64,000 nucleotides of DNA from Tetrahymena elliotti 4EA (taxonomy: Eukaryota > Ciliophora > Oligohymenophorea > Hymenostomatida > Tetrahymenidae), in contig JH720294.1 of the NCBI GenBank assembly GCA_000231825.2, positions 2,574,654 to 2,638,653 on the forward strand, in the 5' to 3' direction. Numbering within the stretch: the stretch's first letter is position 1; every line of letters starts with the position of its first letter. Positions 52,339-64,000 of the stretch are shown in pieces. Below the pieces are notes generated by a model. It worked only from the letters and a program-made list of their open reading frames with translations. It was not told the DNA's origin and ran no database searches. The position numbers and the translations under genes were made by a program.

Positions 52339-54072
52339 ATGAAAAAATGAAGCATATGTAAAAAATTACTTTGAAAATTGAATTTCAATTTATGCATTAA
52401 AGAAATATACGAACAAATAAGCTAAGAAAATTTTGAACAAAAAATCTTTCGAGAGAATCAAAAGCAAAATGTTCATATTTTATGTAAAAATGTACAGTAC
52501 ATACAGTACGTACATCTTTAATTATTTTTTCCAAGAGCTGTCTTTATTTTAAATGAGTAAATTTTAATAAATAATTTATTCTTTTGATAGAGATGAAATA
52601 GACTTGATTGATTGATTAAAGAACATATGGATGTATATAAAGATATATAGAAAGATAATGAATGAACAAAAAAAAAATACTGCTAAAAAATAATAATTAA
52701 GACTCTAAGTAACAAACAATTAAACAAAATAATATATAATATACTTAAAATATGTAAATAAATAAATAATAAATGATTTTACTTTATTTTTCAGTGAATA
52801 CCTCATCATTAAAAATTTCCTTTATATACTTAAATGAAATTAGCTATTTTTTCTATAAAAAGATTATAACTTGACTCCTTACCTTAAAAATTTACTTTGA
52901 AAACTCAAAACTTAGTTATAGTATGTGTGGTGTAAATTTATTTATCGACTTATAGTTATAATGTAATCAAATGAGAGAGCAAAAAATATAAAAAGCAATC
53001 TATGGATTTTTATTAAAATTGATTGTCAAGAGGTGAATAAAAAATAAAAAAAATAAACTATTGTATACTTATTAATTAAATATGCTTTTTCTTCTTTTTA
53101 TAAATTTACTGACTGCTTTTTTTTTCTTTATGTTCATCTTTATATTTCTTTCTTATTAATTTTTTACAATTTGAAGTTGCTTGTAGTGGAAATCTTATTT
53201 AAAATTTTTGTAAAACTCCTGTTGAAAATAAAATATTTCAAATAATTAATCTAGTTAAACTCATTAAGTTTTAAAATTTCAATCAAAATTTGTTGCTTTT
53301 AAATTGATATTTAGGCCCTAATATTAATTGTGATTTTATTATCCCATCTCAATTACTTATTCTAGCATTCTAACTAAAATAGTAATAATAATAAATTATA
53401 TAAATTAATTATTGAGATTTCAAATTTAAAAATAGTAATTTTAATATTTATTTATTGTACAAAAAAGGTCTTAAATTTAAAATAATCTTTTTTACATTTA
53501 AATGGCTTAATTAATTATAATATTTATTTTTATAAGACTAGCTTTTATTATGCTCATTTACCAATTAGTAATGAAAATATTTCCAAATTAATAGTAGAAT
53601 CAATTTTAAATAAAATATGAGGGCAAGGTTTATTAAATCATATAATTTTTGACTAAAAATTGCTGAAAAGTCGTAATTAATATAATAAACAAATAAATGT
53701 ACCTTTTCTCACCATTTTATGTAGGCATACCTCTCCCCCTCCCCCTATATTAATATCTGCTTTATTGAAAATATGTTTAAGTCAAAATTTATTTTTAAAA
53801 GTTAATTAAATAAACAAAAAATAATTTTTTTAGTTTTTTCTTCCAATTCTAATAATTAAAATATCTTAAATTAATTTTATTTTAAAAATTAAATAAAATT
53901 TGAAAAATAAATTTAAATTTTTTTAAAAACTTTGAATAGCTTTGAAAAATTGATAGATATTTCAGAAGTGATAAATGATAAAAGATATATAAGAGATAAC
54001 GAAAAAGATTATAAAGTATTAGTAAATATTTTGTGTTTATATTTATGAAGTATAATTATATTTTATAATAAA
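52339..54072. other. Convergent AT-rich spacer with a C-rich tract
   Basis: Between the alpha-kinase gene (+) and paralog A of the membrane family (-). It includes a homopyrimidine tract at 53731-53745 (CTCTCCCCCTCCCCC) that stands out against the AT background. There is also a short coding-like piece on the plus strand at about 53170-53400 (VACSGNLIQNFCKTPVENK) whose frame does not connect to the nearby ATG at 53082. Nothing else was seen. Confidence 0.5.
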
Positions 54073-56178
54073 TCACCTTTTATGATCATCTAAATATAGG
54101 TCATAAAGAACTTAGCATGGGTGTTAGAAGAGCTAAGGAGAGATGTATTTATTATATGCAATTATCTTTACCATAGAAACAGTTTTGGAATTAATTATTT
54201 TGTTAATAACGGTAAGATAATCTTATTTCCTATTGTAAGGTAGAGGTAGTTACTGAACAAGATCAATAGGCTTGAGAGTAATTTTAGAGTATGGATCAAG
54301 TTCTTTGTTAATTACATTATATAACAACATTAATTGAACAAATGTGTCACTATTTTTTTTGTAGCAAGAATCAATTTGAATACTCTTAGAAAAAGGTATT
54401 ATGTAGCTTTCAATGAACTTTATTAATTTAGAATCATATTTATTAATAAGCACATTTATGTGTCCATACTAATTCCATATTTTAATTTAATTAGAAATCA
54501 AAAAAGTGATTTCCGAGCCTTTATATAAAACTATTTCAGACAAAACACAGCGCATGTCAGGATTATTTTCAAATTCTTTAATTTCAGAATCAGAAAAAAA
54601 AGTTATTTTGTACTAGTTATGCTCTATTTTTGTATTAAGAATCTCTTTTATTTTTATTTCTTTCATTTTTTGTAGGCTTTTAGTCTTATTGAAGTCTAAT
54701 TAAATAGGACGAGAGTCAATATTAAATGATTTTTCAACATCGATCATCTTTGGCTGCATTTTATTTTGATTTTCCATTTCAAAATTTTACAATTCAAGAG
54801 GATTTACCATAAACTATTCTTATTAGTTTTCACTAATTTTTTGCTTTGATTATGGCTAACTGAATTTGTCTTCTTCTATAAAGCAAGTTGTTCCCTAATA
54901 GGTCTTTAATCTAACTAAGAGAGCTTTTGGTTTCAAGTAGATATCAACTTTAATTAGAATAACTCCAAAACGAAGTAAAGCTAAGAAGGAAATGATTCCT
55001 ACCACAAGAAGAAGTTAAGAGGTAGACATGGTTTTATTATCTTCATAGAAAAAGAGAAGGACAGCTAATTAAACTGAAAAGATAAATGCCTGTTTAAATA
55101 TATCTGTCTTGTAGAAATAGCCAATTTTATTAAAGAAATACTCTTTGTGCTTTAAGCCTATATAATGATTTGTAGAGTATCCTAAGAAAATCAGTTCAAA
55201 AACACTATATTGAGATGAGTCAAATAATCTATTAATCTGTATAGTTATTGAAGAGGCGTAGAGCGTGCATGCAGATAAGAAAAACACTGAGAAATAAGGC
55301 AAGATATCAGGCACATGTGTGAATACATAATAAAAGGAGACACTATGAACACATTTTAATGTGATTTCTCCTATTAGATATAAGTTATCTTTAAGGGAGA
55401 GATGAGATTGTCTATAAAATAAATAGACAACTGCAAAATGATAGTTGATCCAAATATTAAGGATGACTAAAATAGGTACATAGATTAATATGACGTAGAA
55501 TAATTTTTCATTTGAATCGCATATTTTTGCTAACATCATTATAAATAAACACATTCTCATATTTAAGTAGACTTATCTAAATTTAACAAAAGAATAAAAT
55601 GCTTAAATGCTTTGGCGAATAATTAATCTCCCTCTATTTTCATAAAGAATTTCATCATAATCTATCATTTTACAGTTATATTCATAGAGCTTTTTGCAAA
55701 GGCATATGGCATAAAATGAATCTAATTATAATAAACTCCACATTGGGTTCATTTCTGCTGTACATTTTGAGAAACCTACACCGGAAGCTAATCCATAGCT
55801 TAATAATTTTTTTTATTTTGAATAGAATTAAGCAGCTTCATTTCTAATCTAGCAAGACATTGTGAATCTCATAAAAATCTCCAGGCAAGTAATGACCAAA
55901 AAGAATAAAGTAAAATGAGAAAAGATTTCAAATTGTCCACATTCAGATTAAGCTAAGTAAATATATATTATCAAGCCTTCTGATATAAAAATTTCTAAGT
56001 TAAGAAGCCACACTAAAAGTTTGCTCTGGGTGTAATTCAATTTATTTAAGATTTTCATTTGATATTCATGAGCAAAGCCTTGAAGCATTTCATTTTAAGT
56101 TACACTTCCACTATCTTCTTCTAATAAAGACTAGTTATCATTTTATTATTGTAACTAGTCTTAGTTCTATAGCTACAT
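54073..56178 (-). CDS. Multi-pass membrane protein, tandem family member A
   Basis: Single exon of 701 aa from ATG 56178 to TGA 54073-54075. After a ~60-residue Gln-rich head (ending MLQGFAHEYQMKIL) come about eight hydrophobic helices between residues ~65 and ~430, including a well-conserved LNIWINYHFAVVYLF segment. A soluble C-terminal region of ~270 residues follows, with ISNQIKIWNQYGHINVLI and IQIDSCYKKNSDTF. Paralogs at 58815-60926 and 63402-64000 share the helix pattern and the C-terminal domain, so both regions are under constraint. The family is not recognised; ciliate genomes carry many expanded families of putative membrane proteins. It is probably a plasma or internal membrane protein with a cytosolic tail. 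Confidence 0.85.
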
Positions 56179-57510
56179 TTTATTGTTTTAATCTCTAAGT
56201 AAATAGATAAATAATCAATATTTTTTTCTAAATTTATTCTTATCTGTTTTTATTAACTAATTTAAAATTATGTTTATAAATAGAAAGCTGCCTTCAATGC
56301 AATTCAAGAAGCTTTGGTTGTAATCAAGTCTAATGATTTAAAGGAGTAAGTCATTGCAATATCATTCATTATCATAAAAACTAATTTAACAAATGCAAAC
56401 GCTATCCGCATAGCAAGATAAAGATGTATTGAAGAAATTGAATTATTATCAAACTAGTATCTATTTTTTGGTACATTCATTTATTATTGAGTGAATCTGC
56501 TGTAATTGTGAAATTTTAAGAGCAAATCAATTTTGGTAATTAATCTGCAAAAATTAGACAATTATTTTGAACAATCTAGCTAATAATAAAAATAATAATG
56601 CATTTTGACAAACAAAGTATACATTTATTTTCAGTTAGCTTGATCAAATATTTTTTGATAACATGAATTATTAATGCTAGCCAGAAAAAATTAAGTCAGA
56701 ATTTGTACAAATTTTTTATTTAGATATTAGCCATTTTTATTTTTGGATGGTAATTAATTAATTAATAATGTAATTGTTGTAATCTAATCATTATAAATAT
56801 TAATATTTCTTTACCTATTTGATCTTTTCAAAAATACAAAATAATCGCACATTTACCACAAAAAAAATTTGATAAAATTTAGTCTAGATTTTATTTCTTA
56901 TGAGAGTTATTATCACTAAATTCATTTTTGAAACAAATAAGAAATATGATTAATTCAACAGCTATTTTGAAAAGTGAGAAAAGAAATCTTTTTATAGAAG
57001 ATAGTAAAAATTATCATAAACAACTTTTAATTTTTAAATTTGCATCTTTGTGAGAAAGCTATTTGATTTCAACAAGAATTAAATTTCAAAATAAAAATTA
57101 ATAATTGGTCTGTTTTTGATATCAACTTCATTTAAATTTAAGAAGATATAAATGGCTTTTTTATTATTTTGATATTCTTTCAAATGGATAGATAAGGCAC
57201 AATCTTGTGTAAATAAATTTTAACATAAATATCTATAAGAAAAGAAATTAAGAAACTTAAAATATCATTTGTTAAATATAAATTATTTATTTTAATATGT
57301 ACAAAATGAAAAAGTGTTTAAAATATTTCAAAGATTATTTAGATCTTTAAAAAAATTTAAAAATTGTTTTTATTTATTATTTGATAATGAATCAATAATT
57401 AATTGGAAAATAAATTGAAAAATAGGAAAAAAATTGATTAAATAAATTGAAAATTAATTATTTTAATGAAGATAGAGATTAACTTAAAAATCAAAAGTTT
57501 ATTTAATTTT
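56179..57510. other. AT-rich spacer between paralogs A and the LRR pseudogene
   Basis: Mostly AT-rich. One plus-strand piece at 56281-56480, following an intron-like AG, translates to KAAFNAIQEALVVIKS and on to a TGA; it may be an old exon or chance. No complete gene seen. Confidence 0.45.
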
Positions 57511-58590
57511 TCAAAATATTTTATTGAGATACAAATATAAAAAATACTAATTTTTTATTTTAAAATATAGAATAATTTTAATGATTTCTTCATAAAATGA
57601 TGGTATTTAATCTCTTAATTATTAATTAGAATTTGTTTCAAGTTTTATAGTTTTCCTTATCAAATATTTCTTTTCCAGCTATATTGGAATTTTAATGTTA
57701 AAATGAAGATTTAATTAACAATTAAATTTTAATTTTTCTAGCTTATAAAGTTTTAGTAAAAATTGTCTTAGTTTTTAACAACCTTACTTATAAATTTAGT
57801 TTTTGCTGAAATTAAGATTTAAAGAAATCAGATAAGGAAACTATCCTATTTCTTAAATTAGTTTTAAAGCGCCCTTATAATCAACCTTATTTTTTTAGAA
57901 ATTTAGACCAAGTGAGGTGATATTTTGAAATTTTGCAACATATTTAGTTATATTTAGAAATTCATAATTTCCATATTATTTTTCAATTAAGAAATATCCA
58001 AAAGTAAGATTTTATAAAATTTGAAGTCCATCTATTTTATTTTTGCTTTTTTGACCAAAATTTATAATTATAGATTCGAGGTTTTACATTTTTGATGATT
58101 AAGGATATAAAAGATGTTAAAAAGCATAATCTAGTTTTAGTGTTAAAGATTTTAGTTTTTAACATTTTGAAATATTCTCAAATTAATATTCACTATTTTA
58201 AAGAAGTTCTAGATCTAATTCAAGATCAAGAGTAATAAGATTTGAACATTAAATAATTTCTGAGTCCTTATTTCTATCAAAATTTTTAAAACCATCTTAT
58301 TTGATATTCATTTTTAGATATAGCAAAGAAAGATTTTATAATTTTGAAAACATATCTCTTAAAAGTTAAAGATAGCAAATTTCGAAATATCTAAAGTTAA
58401 TGATTTTAAACTTTAAATCTAAGCTATTTCTGATAGAAAACTAGTATCTTCTTTATAAAAATAACCATTTAACCTATTTAATTTTTAAATAGAGCTATTT
58501 TAATATAATTATCTTAAATTTAGATTAAAGGTAAAAGGTAGTCTTAAAAATTCCTATTTTTATTTTTCTTGAAATAAAAACAATTTATAG
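57511..58590 (-). pseudogene. Leucine-rich-repeat gene broken by a frameshift
   Basis: Minus-strand translation shows LRR-like units with the wording typical of ciliate LRR proteins: SLKSLTLDIS, LITLDLELDL, KLKSLTLKLD, NITSLGLNF and LISLNLNFSKNQIY, spaced roughly every 30-60 residues. From 58590 to about 58360 the pattern is in one frame; from about 58345 to TGA 57511-57513 it is in another, with no intron signals between. A one-base-type frameshift near 58345-58360 (or a sequencing error) therefore breaks it. No start codon was found at the 5' end. It is likely a decayed gene lying between the tandem membrane-protein paralogs. Confidence 0.6.
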
Positions 58591-58814
58591 TAGTTAGTAA
58601 TAATATGATATATTTACGCCAATTTAATAAAAAAAACCCCCCAAAAATATAGTAAAAAAGGCACATAATATTTATTAATATTTAATCTATTTTGAGAAAT
58701 ACCCAAAATATGTAAAATATGTAGAAGTTATGAAATTATTTTTGTTAGCAAAGCAAATTAGTAAAAATGTTAAAATTTAAAAAATAATAGATAATAGATA
58801 ATTTAATATATTAT
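58591..58814. other. Short spacer with C-tract
   Basis: AT-rich spacer containing CCCCCC followed by AAAAA at 58637-58647. It recalls the ciliate telomere repeat (CCCCAA) but occurs once only. Confidence 0.4.
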
Positions 58815-60926
58815 TCAGTCTATTTGTGCTAAGTCATAGAGTACATAGCAAGAATTTTAAAATAAAAAGGGAGAAACTAAACGATTGATGATGATTATTT
58901 TAAGGATAGTGATCATTTTGGAGTTAATAATATTTTTTATTATTTTGAGTTGGGTAGCTTTTTTATGGCGATTCACAGGTAGCTAATTGACCATATCTTG
59001 AGGTAATAGTGTGATTTTGGTATTTATATCAAATTCTTTATTAATTGTATTATAAACTAGCATTAACTATATATAAATGTCTGAATTGTGTTGATAGCAA
59101 GAGTCCATTTATATGCTTTCTGCATCTGGGATTATAAATCTTTCTATGAACATCATAAGCTCCTTATTATATCTATGTATAAGCACATTAATATGTCCAT
59201 ATTGATTAAATACTTTTAATTAATTTGAGATTAAGAAAATAAATTCTGTCTTTTTGTATTTGATCATTTCGCTTAGTATTAATTGGAGTTCTTATGTCTG
59301 CTCAAACTCATAGATATCTTGATCTGAATAGAAGGTTAATTTATATGGTGATAGTTCTAATTTTGATATTATCAGTTTTTGTATGAGAGCTCTTCTTTGG
59401 TGATTTAAAGATTTACATGTACTTATTTAAATATTTTATTATTGAATAAAACAAGATTTGGTCTCGGTTGCTTACATTTGTAAATTTAATTAGTTGTTTG
59501 TTTATACACTAAGTTCTTGATGCTATTGTAATTAAATCTGCTGCTATTACTTCCAGAGCTCCCTCAAGTTGTTATTAGGAACAGGAATTAAAGTTTGGGG
59601 AGATGTTATTGTTTCTTCTATGAAATGAGGAATGCCAGAAAAAGTTTTGAGACGAATAAGTATTTACTTTGGCTTGAGGTAATAAGTAATCTTGAATAAA
59701 GTAATAGAAACTCTAATGATAAAAAGAGAAGATATTAATCCTATAACAATTTTTTCCATTGCAGTGAATTCTGGTAAATTAGAATAGTAATAATATAGAA
59801 TAATAAAAAGCTAGATAATAAAGATAATAAACTGCTTAACTAAATCTTTTTTGTAGGTGTAAGCAACACGTTTGACAAAATACTCTCTATGTTTCAAGCC
59901 TACATAATAGTTAACTGAGTATCCCAAAAAGAGCATGTCAAAGATACCTTGATACTAAGCATCAAAATTAGTATTGAGTTATATTGTTATTGTAGCAGCC
60001 ATTATTGAGCAAACACTAATAAAACAAGAAGAGAAAATAATGTAAATTCCCTCTAAATGAGTCAAGAGGTAGATAAACACGAGACTATGGAGGCATTTAA
60101 TAGAGATTTCCCCAATCAAAATGATAATATCTCTAAGCAGTAAAACAGAAGAGCGACAAAATAAATAAACAACTGCAAAATGGTAATTCATCCAAATATT
60201 TAACAAGGTTAAAAAACTAATGTAAATAAATAGAACTACAACTTCAGTTCTGTTTTGAATATAAATATCATTCAGAAGAAGTAAAAAAATAGATAACTTC
60301 AAAGTAATATAGAGTTGTCTGAACCTTACATATGAATAAATAGCTTGGATTGATTGATGACAAACTTATTGCTCTTTTATTTAGTTTTAATTTGATTCGT
60401 ATTCCAGAATTCTTTGAGTGTATTCTTTTAATTTATGTGATAAACATTTAATATAAAATATCTCTAATTGTAATACTCCCCACATACACATCAATTCACT
60501 ATCTTAATGATGTTATTTTAAATTATCATTTGAGTTCTTTTTTTTGTAAATCAAGTGATTTATGTTGATGTCATCGAAGAATTGATTTGCTTCTCTTTTC
60601 AAATTGAAAGTCAAATTTATCTTCAGCACCACTTCAACCAATAAAACTGTCATTATAACGTAAGGAAAGAATTAGTATACTTCAAACAAGTTATCAGCAG
60701 ATGTCAATCCAATATAAGCAAATACAATTATTGAAAAATATGCTTCTAAAGCCATTACACTGAACAAAAGCTTTGTCTCTTTTAAATTCAGCTTCCTGAT
60801 AATCATGACTTAATATTCCTAAATGAACCCTGGCAATCTTTCTGAATAACCAATAGTGGTATCTCTTTCAGTGAGCAATTACTCACGATCATTATTATGC
60901 TACTCAGCAAGGTTAATTTAATGCAT
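58815..60926 (-). CDS. Multi-pass membrane protein, tandem family member B
   Basis: Single exon of 703 aa from ATG 60926 to TGA 58815-58817, nearly the same length as paralog A (701 aa). The N-terminal head ends RLPGFIQEYQVMIIRKLN, aligning with GFAHEYQMKILNKLN of A. About eight hydrophobic helices follow, including LNIWMNYHFAVVYLF (one residue different from A over 15). The C-terminal domain has ISNQLKVFNQYGHINVLI and MDSCYQHNSDIY. A Gln-rich linker between membrane part and C-terminal domain is poorly conserved. Tandem duplication in the same orientation explains the arrangement. Function unknown. Confidence 0.85.
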
Positions 60927-62734
60927 GTCTTATTTAATTAGGTAGAAATAATTGATTCTTAAATGAAATTTTCGAAATCAGCAAGAGATTATTAGTATTT
61001 TGCTGCTATATTTAGTCTAAAATGTTGACGTAATCTTAAAAACAATTTATTTATTTTTGTGTTTAATAAACTTAGTTATTTTTTTTAATTACTTATTTTT
61101 TGTTAAAGTTAAGTCTTTAGATACTACTTAAAAAAAAATTAAATTTTCTTACACATGCATGATAAAATCCCATCCTAACAAACACATAAATATCACAAAT
61201 ATTAATTTTTCACTTGAATCTAATTGCTAAGATAGAAAAATATCTGTTCAACTACTTCACTTATGATATTTGTTTATCTATTCAATTAAATTTTCTAATA
61301 AATAAATTTATTACCTATTTATCTATTGACAATTAATTACAAATAAATAAATAATTGAATCCAATAATCAAATAAATAATGAGAAGAATTTTATGTTTTT
61401 AATTACACTATAAAAAATTAGATAATTTAATTAATTTCCTTATTTCTATTTTAAATCATTAATATTTCATAATTGTATATTTATTATCTCATTTCTATTT
61501 TGAAAGTATATCAAATGAAATACTTACTTAATCATCCTTTTTCTTTCTCATCCTTTATTTCACATAGATCTGGTGTTTATAGACTATGGTATTTATTTCT
61601 TTGAAAACTCTTTTTATTTAAACAACAACATTTTTCAACATCTCACATTTTTGTTTACAAGAACTGAGTTAATTTAAAGAAGAGACCTATTTAAGAAAGA
61701 AAATTAGCAAAAGATTTATTGATTGTTTCTAAATTTAGATAATTTCTTCGTTTCAAAAGTCTATCAAACAATTTTATTCTATAGTTAGCACAAATAATTA
61801 ATAAAGAAATGAATATTAGTTCAAAATGCGGCTAAAATTAATTTTATACAAAAGCTATTAATTATAACTATTAAGATAATACTTAAATGTAGTATTTATT
61901 TCAAGCAGTTTTTTGAAAGTTCAAAAAGCGATAATTCAACCTAAACTTCTTTGAAAACAAATAGATAAATTAGTTAATTTATTTAGCTTCCTTCCTCTAA
62001 CTAGTTTATTTCTTAAGTAATAACACAAATATTTTCATCTTTAGACTATCGTCATTTTAGATAAATAAGACTAAACAACTGTAGAATTATTTTAATATGG
62101 AGTAAACTATGAATCAAATGTAAAAGCAAAAACAAATATTTCATAATTTATCTTAAAGTTTTTCATTTTACTTAATTCTTTCTGCTAATTATTTTTGATG
62201 AGATATTTTATTTCTTTGATAATAAATAACAATATTTATATCATATGTAAGATAATCTTTAAGACAAATTCTTCTAGGATAGATAGTTAATTTTGTTAAA
62301 CGTTTTTATTAAGATATTTTGAGTAAATTTATTTCAATAGTTTTTCTTATTACTTATGATAAATTATTTTTAGTATCTTGTCACTTTTAAATAAAATAAT
62401 ATCTATTTCATAAATTATGAAATTGATCATTTTAAAATAAATCTAATTATTATTTTCATGGGCTCTTTTATTTTAATGTTTCTAGCTAAATGCAAAAATT
62501 AATTCCATTAGTTTTTATTCTAAAATTAAAGAAAATCTAAACTATTTTGTTGCCTTTAAAAGTCTATATATTTATTTATTGATATATATTAAAAATAAAT
62601 AAATTTTATCAATTTAATTATAATTTGTATTTAGGTCATTTAGTTTATGAAATTAGCTGTATGAGCGAGCTATTTAATTTATCTTAATAGGCTCAAAGGT
62701 TTTCAAAATTAAAAAAAAAAATAAATTATATTAT
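60927..62734. other. AT-rich spacer between paralogs B and C, part 1
   Basis: Mostly AT-rich. A plus-strand region at about 61565-62160 is open for ~125 codons up to a TGA near 61950 and beyond it in the same frame, with a coding-like stretch near 62040-62130 (DKQDQTTVELFQYGVNYES). It could be decayed coding sequence, but there is no start or splice support. No other feature. Confidence 0.4.
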
Positions 62735-63175
62735 TCAGTTATTCTAGTTATTTAGTAGTAACTTATTGCTTTTAATAGAGTTTTCATAATGAAAATATAA
62801 TAACTTAGTTATATTCTTCAGTAACTGTATGTCTGTATTAGATATATCATAAGTGAAAACTTTAATATTGCTTATTTGATCATCATTTTCTCTGTATTAA
62901 CTAAACAAAAATATGTCTCTTCTTTGAAGTGTTTTAAATACCTATTATCTTCCAAACAAATATTATTAGTCATTTCCATTTTTTAAGTATGTTAGATAAG
63001 TCATATTTTATTTTTTTATACTTCTTATTAGCTGATAAAAAATGATATCATCGAAGCCTTTCGCTTAATATTCATTTATATTTAGGCTTCATTTTCTTAT
63101 TTTAATATTATGTTCTTGCCACAGTTTATTAATTTGCTTCAACTTTGTGATTTGGATTAATTTTAAAAAACCAAA
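62735..63175 (-). pseudogene. Coding-like fragment, probable gene remnant
   Basis: Minus-strand sequence from 63088 to TGA 62735-62737 is open for about 117 codons and reads as real protein (KGFDDIIFYQLIRSIKK, QRRDIFLFSQYRENDDQ), without low-complexity bias. Just upstream, 63175-63079 is coding-like in another frame (NHKVEANQQTVARTQ) and ends in TGA; no intron fits between, so the gene appears frameshifted. The only in-frame ATG lies inside the open stretch. I do not recognise the family. Confidence 0.4.
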
Positions 63176-63401
63176 AAAATACAAATTAATTTAATTCGAA
63201 GAGTTAACTCATGTGTAAGAAATTAATGGTGGTACATATGAAAGTAAGTAAGTAAGTAAATAAATAAATTTCAGGAAATTTAAAATTAAGATGAGATAGG
63301 TTGATATAAATTAACAGAAAAACAAGTTTGAATAAGAATTAAATTGTTTTAGTTCATGAATAATAAGTAAAGTAAATTAAAATTAATTTTTAAAAGAAAG
63401 A
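63176..63401. other. Spacer with GTAA/ATAA simple repeat
   Basis: Between the gene remnant and paralog C. It contains tandem AAGT/AAAT tetranucleotides at about 63241-63270 and no other recognisable feature. Confidence 0.5.
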
Positions 63402-64000
63402 TCATTCAACATCAGCTAAATCAAAAAGAACGTATCTAGGGTTGACTAACATAAAGGGAGAAATGTAGCGATTCATTGCAACTATTTTTAGCATGGTTAT
63501 TATTTTGGAGTTACTTAGATTTTTTATTACTTTGGAGTAATTTGTTTTATGAGCTTATGAAATTGGCAGTAAATTCAACATTTCTTGGGGCTGAAGGATC
63601 ATTTTGGAGTTTAAATTGAATTCTTTATCTATGATGTTGTAAAGGAGCATCAATTAGATAAATACATCAGAGTTATTTTAGTAACAGGAGTCAATTTAAA
63701 TACTGTATGCATTTGGCATGATGTAACTTTCTATAAATTCTATGAGTTCTTTGTTATATCTGTGAATTAATACATTGATATGACCGTACTAGTTTAAGAT
63801 TTTAATTTAATTTGAAATCAAAAAGATAAATTCAGTCTTTTTATATTTTATTAATTCAATTAACATAGTTTTAAGTTCATGGCTTTGTACAAATTCATAA
63901 ATGCCTTGTTCAGAGTAGAATGTCAATTTGTAAGGAGATAGTTCTAATTTTTAAATTATTTTCTCTTTAATTATCTTTTCACGTTGGAGTTTTAGGGCTT
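63402..64000 (-). CDS. Multi-pass membrane protein, tandem family member C (C-terminal part)
   Basis: The gene is cut by the right edge of the window; only the last ~199 codons to TGA 63402-63404 are visible. They match the C-terminal domain of paralogs A and B: YKLTFYSEQGIYEF, IFLISNQIKILNQYGHINVLI, IQIDSCYQNNSDVF and a C-terminal MNRYISPF segment. It is closer by eye to B in the first part (LELSPYKLTFYS in both). Same strand as A and B, so the array is head-to-tail with at least three members and may continue beyond 64000. Confidence 0.85.

Noticed and set aside
52486..52514. GTACAGTACATACAGTACGTAC as a palindromic element
   Set aside because: The symmetry is imperfect and arises from short ACAGTAC/GTAC repeats; no flanking duplication or long arms.
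57866..57875. AAGCGCCC and a similar string near 266 as further E2F sites
   Set aside because: Neither contains TTTSSCGC on either strand; one lies inside the LRR remnant.
1..64000. tRNA, rRNA, snRNA genes or CRISPR arrays
   Set aside because: Scanned for T-loop-like GTTCGA motifs and spaced direct repeats; none found with supporting cloverleaf or array structure.

Overview
The window looks like macronuclear DNA of an oligohymenophorean ciliate, most likely Tetrahymena or a close relative. It is extremely AT-rich, genes carry many short GT..AG introns, and coding regions stay open only if TAA and TAG are read as glutamine with TGA as the sole stop. Family-conserved glutamines confirm this: the lipase GHSQG elbow, the alpha-kinase DLQGV and the HIT-protein GQT are all spelled with TAA. 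A standard six-frame ORF view therefore shreds every real gene, so the models below were read by hand in the ciliate code.

Layout. 2331-7515 (-): large single-pass membrane protein. 10873-18825 (-): giant NACHT / pentapeptide-like / WD40 protein. 19928-23756 (+): TTLL3-type tubulin glycylase, ten exons. 24493-29601 (-): 1463-aa helical, probably HEAT-like protein with a basic tail. 30257-30760 (+): small two-helix membrane protein. 31872-32799 (-): type I membrane glycoprotein. 33367-33970 (+): FHIT-type HIT hydrolase. 34753-39831 (-): TORTIFOLIA1/SPIRAL2-like HEAT protein with a long Gln/Asn-rich tail. 41942-43878 (+): acid lipase. 45139-46158 (+): RING/TRAF-type zinc-finger protein. 47173-48666 (-): unknown, weakly LRR-like. 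51514-52338 (+): minimal alpha-kinase. 54073-64000 (-): three head-to-tail paralogs of a multi-pass membrane protein (the third cut by the window edge) with gene debris between them, including an LRR gene broken by a frameshift.

Genes are independent transcription units with long AT-rich spacers. No operons, tRNA or rRNA genes, or CRISPR arrays were seen. A loose theme is microtubules and cilia (TTLL3, TORTIFOLIA1-like) plus signalling (NACHT-WD40, alpha-kinase, RING/TRAF), but nothing shows that the genes work as one system.

The most unusual non-coding object is a perfect 43+43 bp inverted repeat with a 4-nt loop at 41215-41304, flanked on both sides by TGAGTG. It looks like a recent, very small foldback (MITE-like) insertion. 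Other points of interest are an E2F-like TTTGGCGC site 257 bp upstream of the HEAT-like gene and a pair of hairpin repeats just upstream of the NACHT-WD40 gene.
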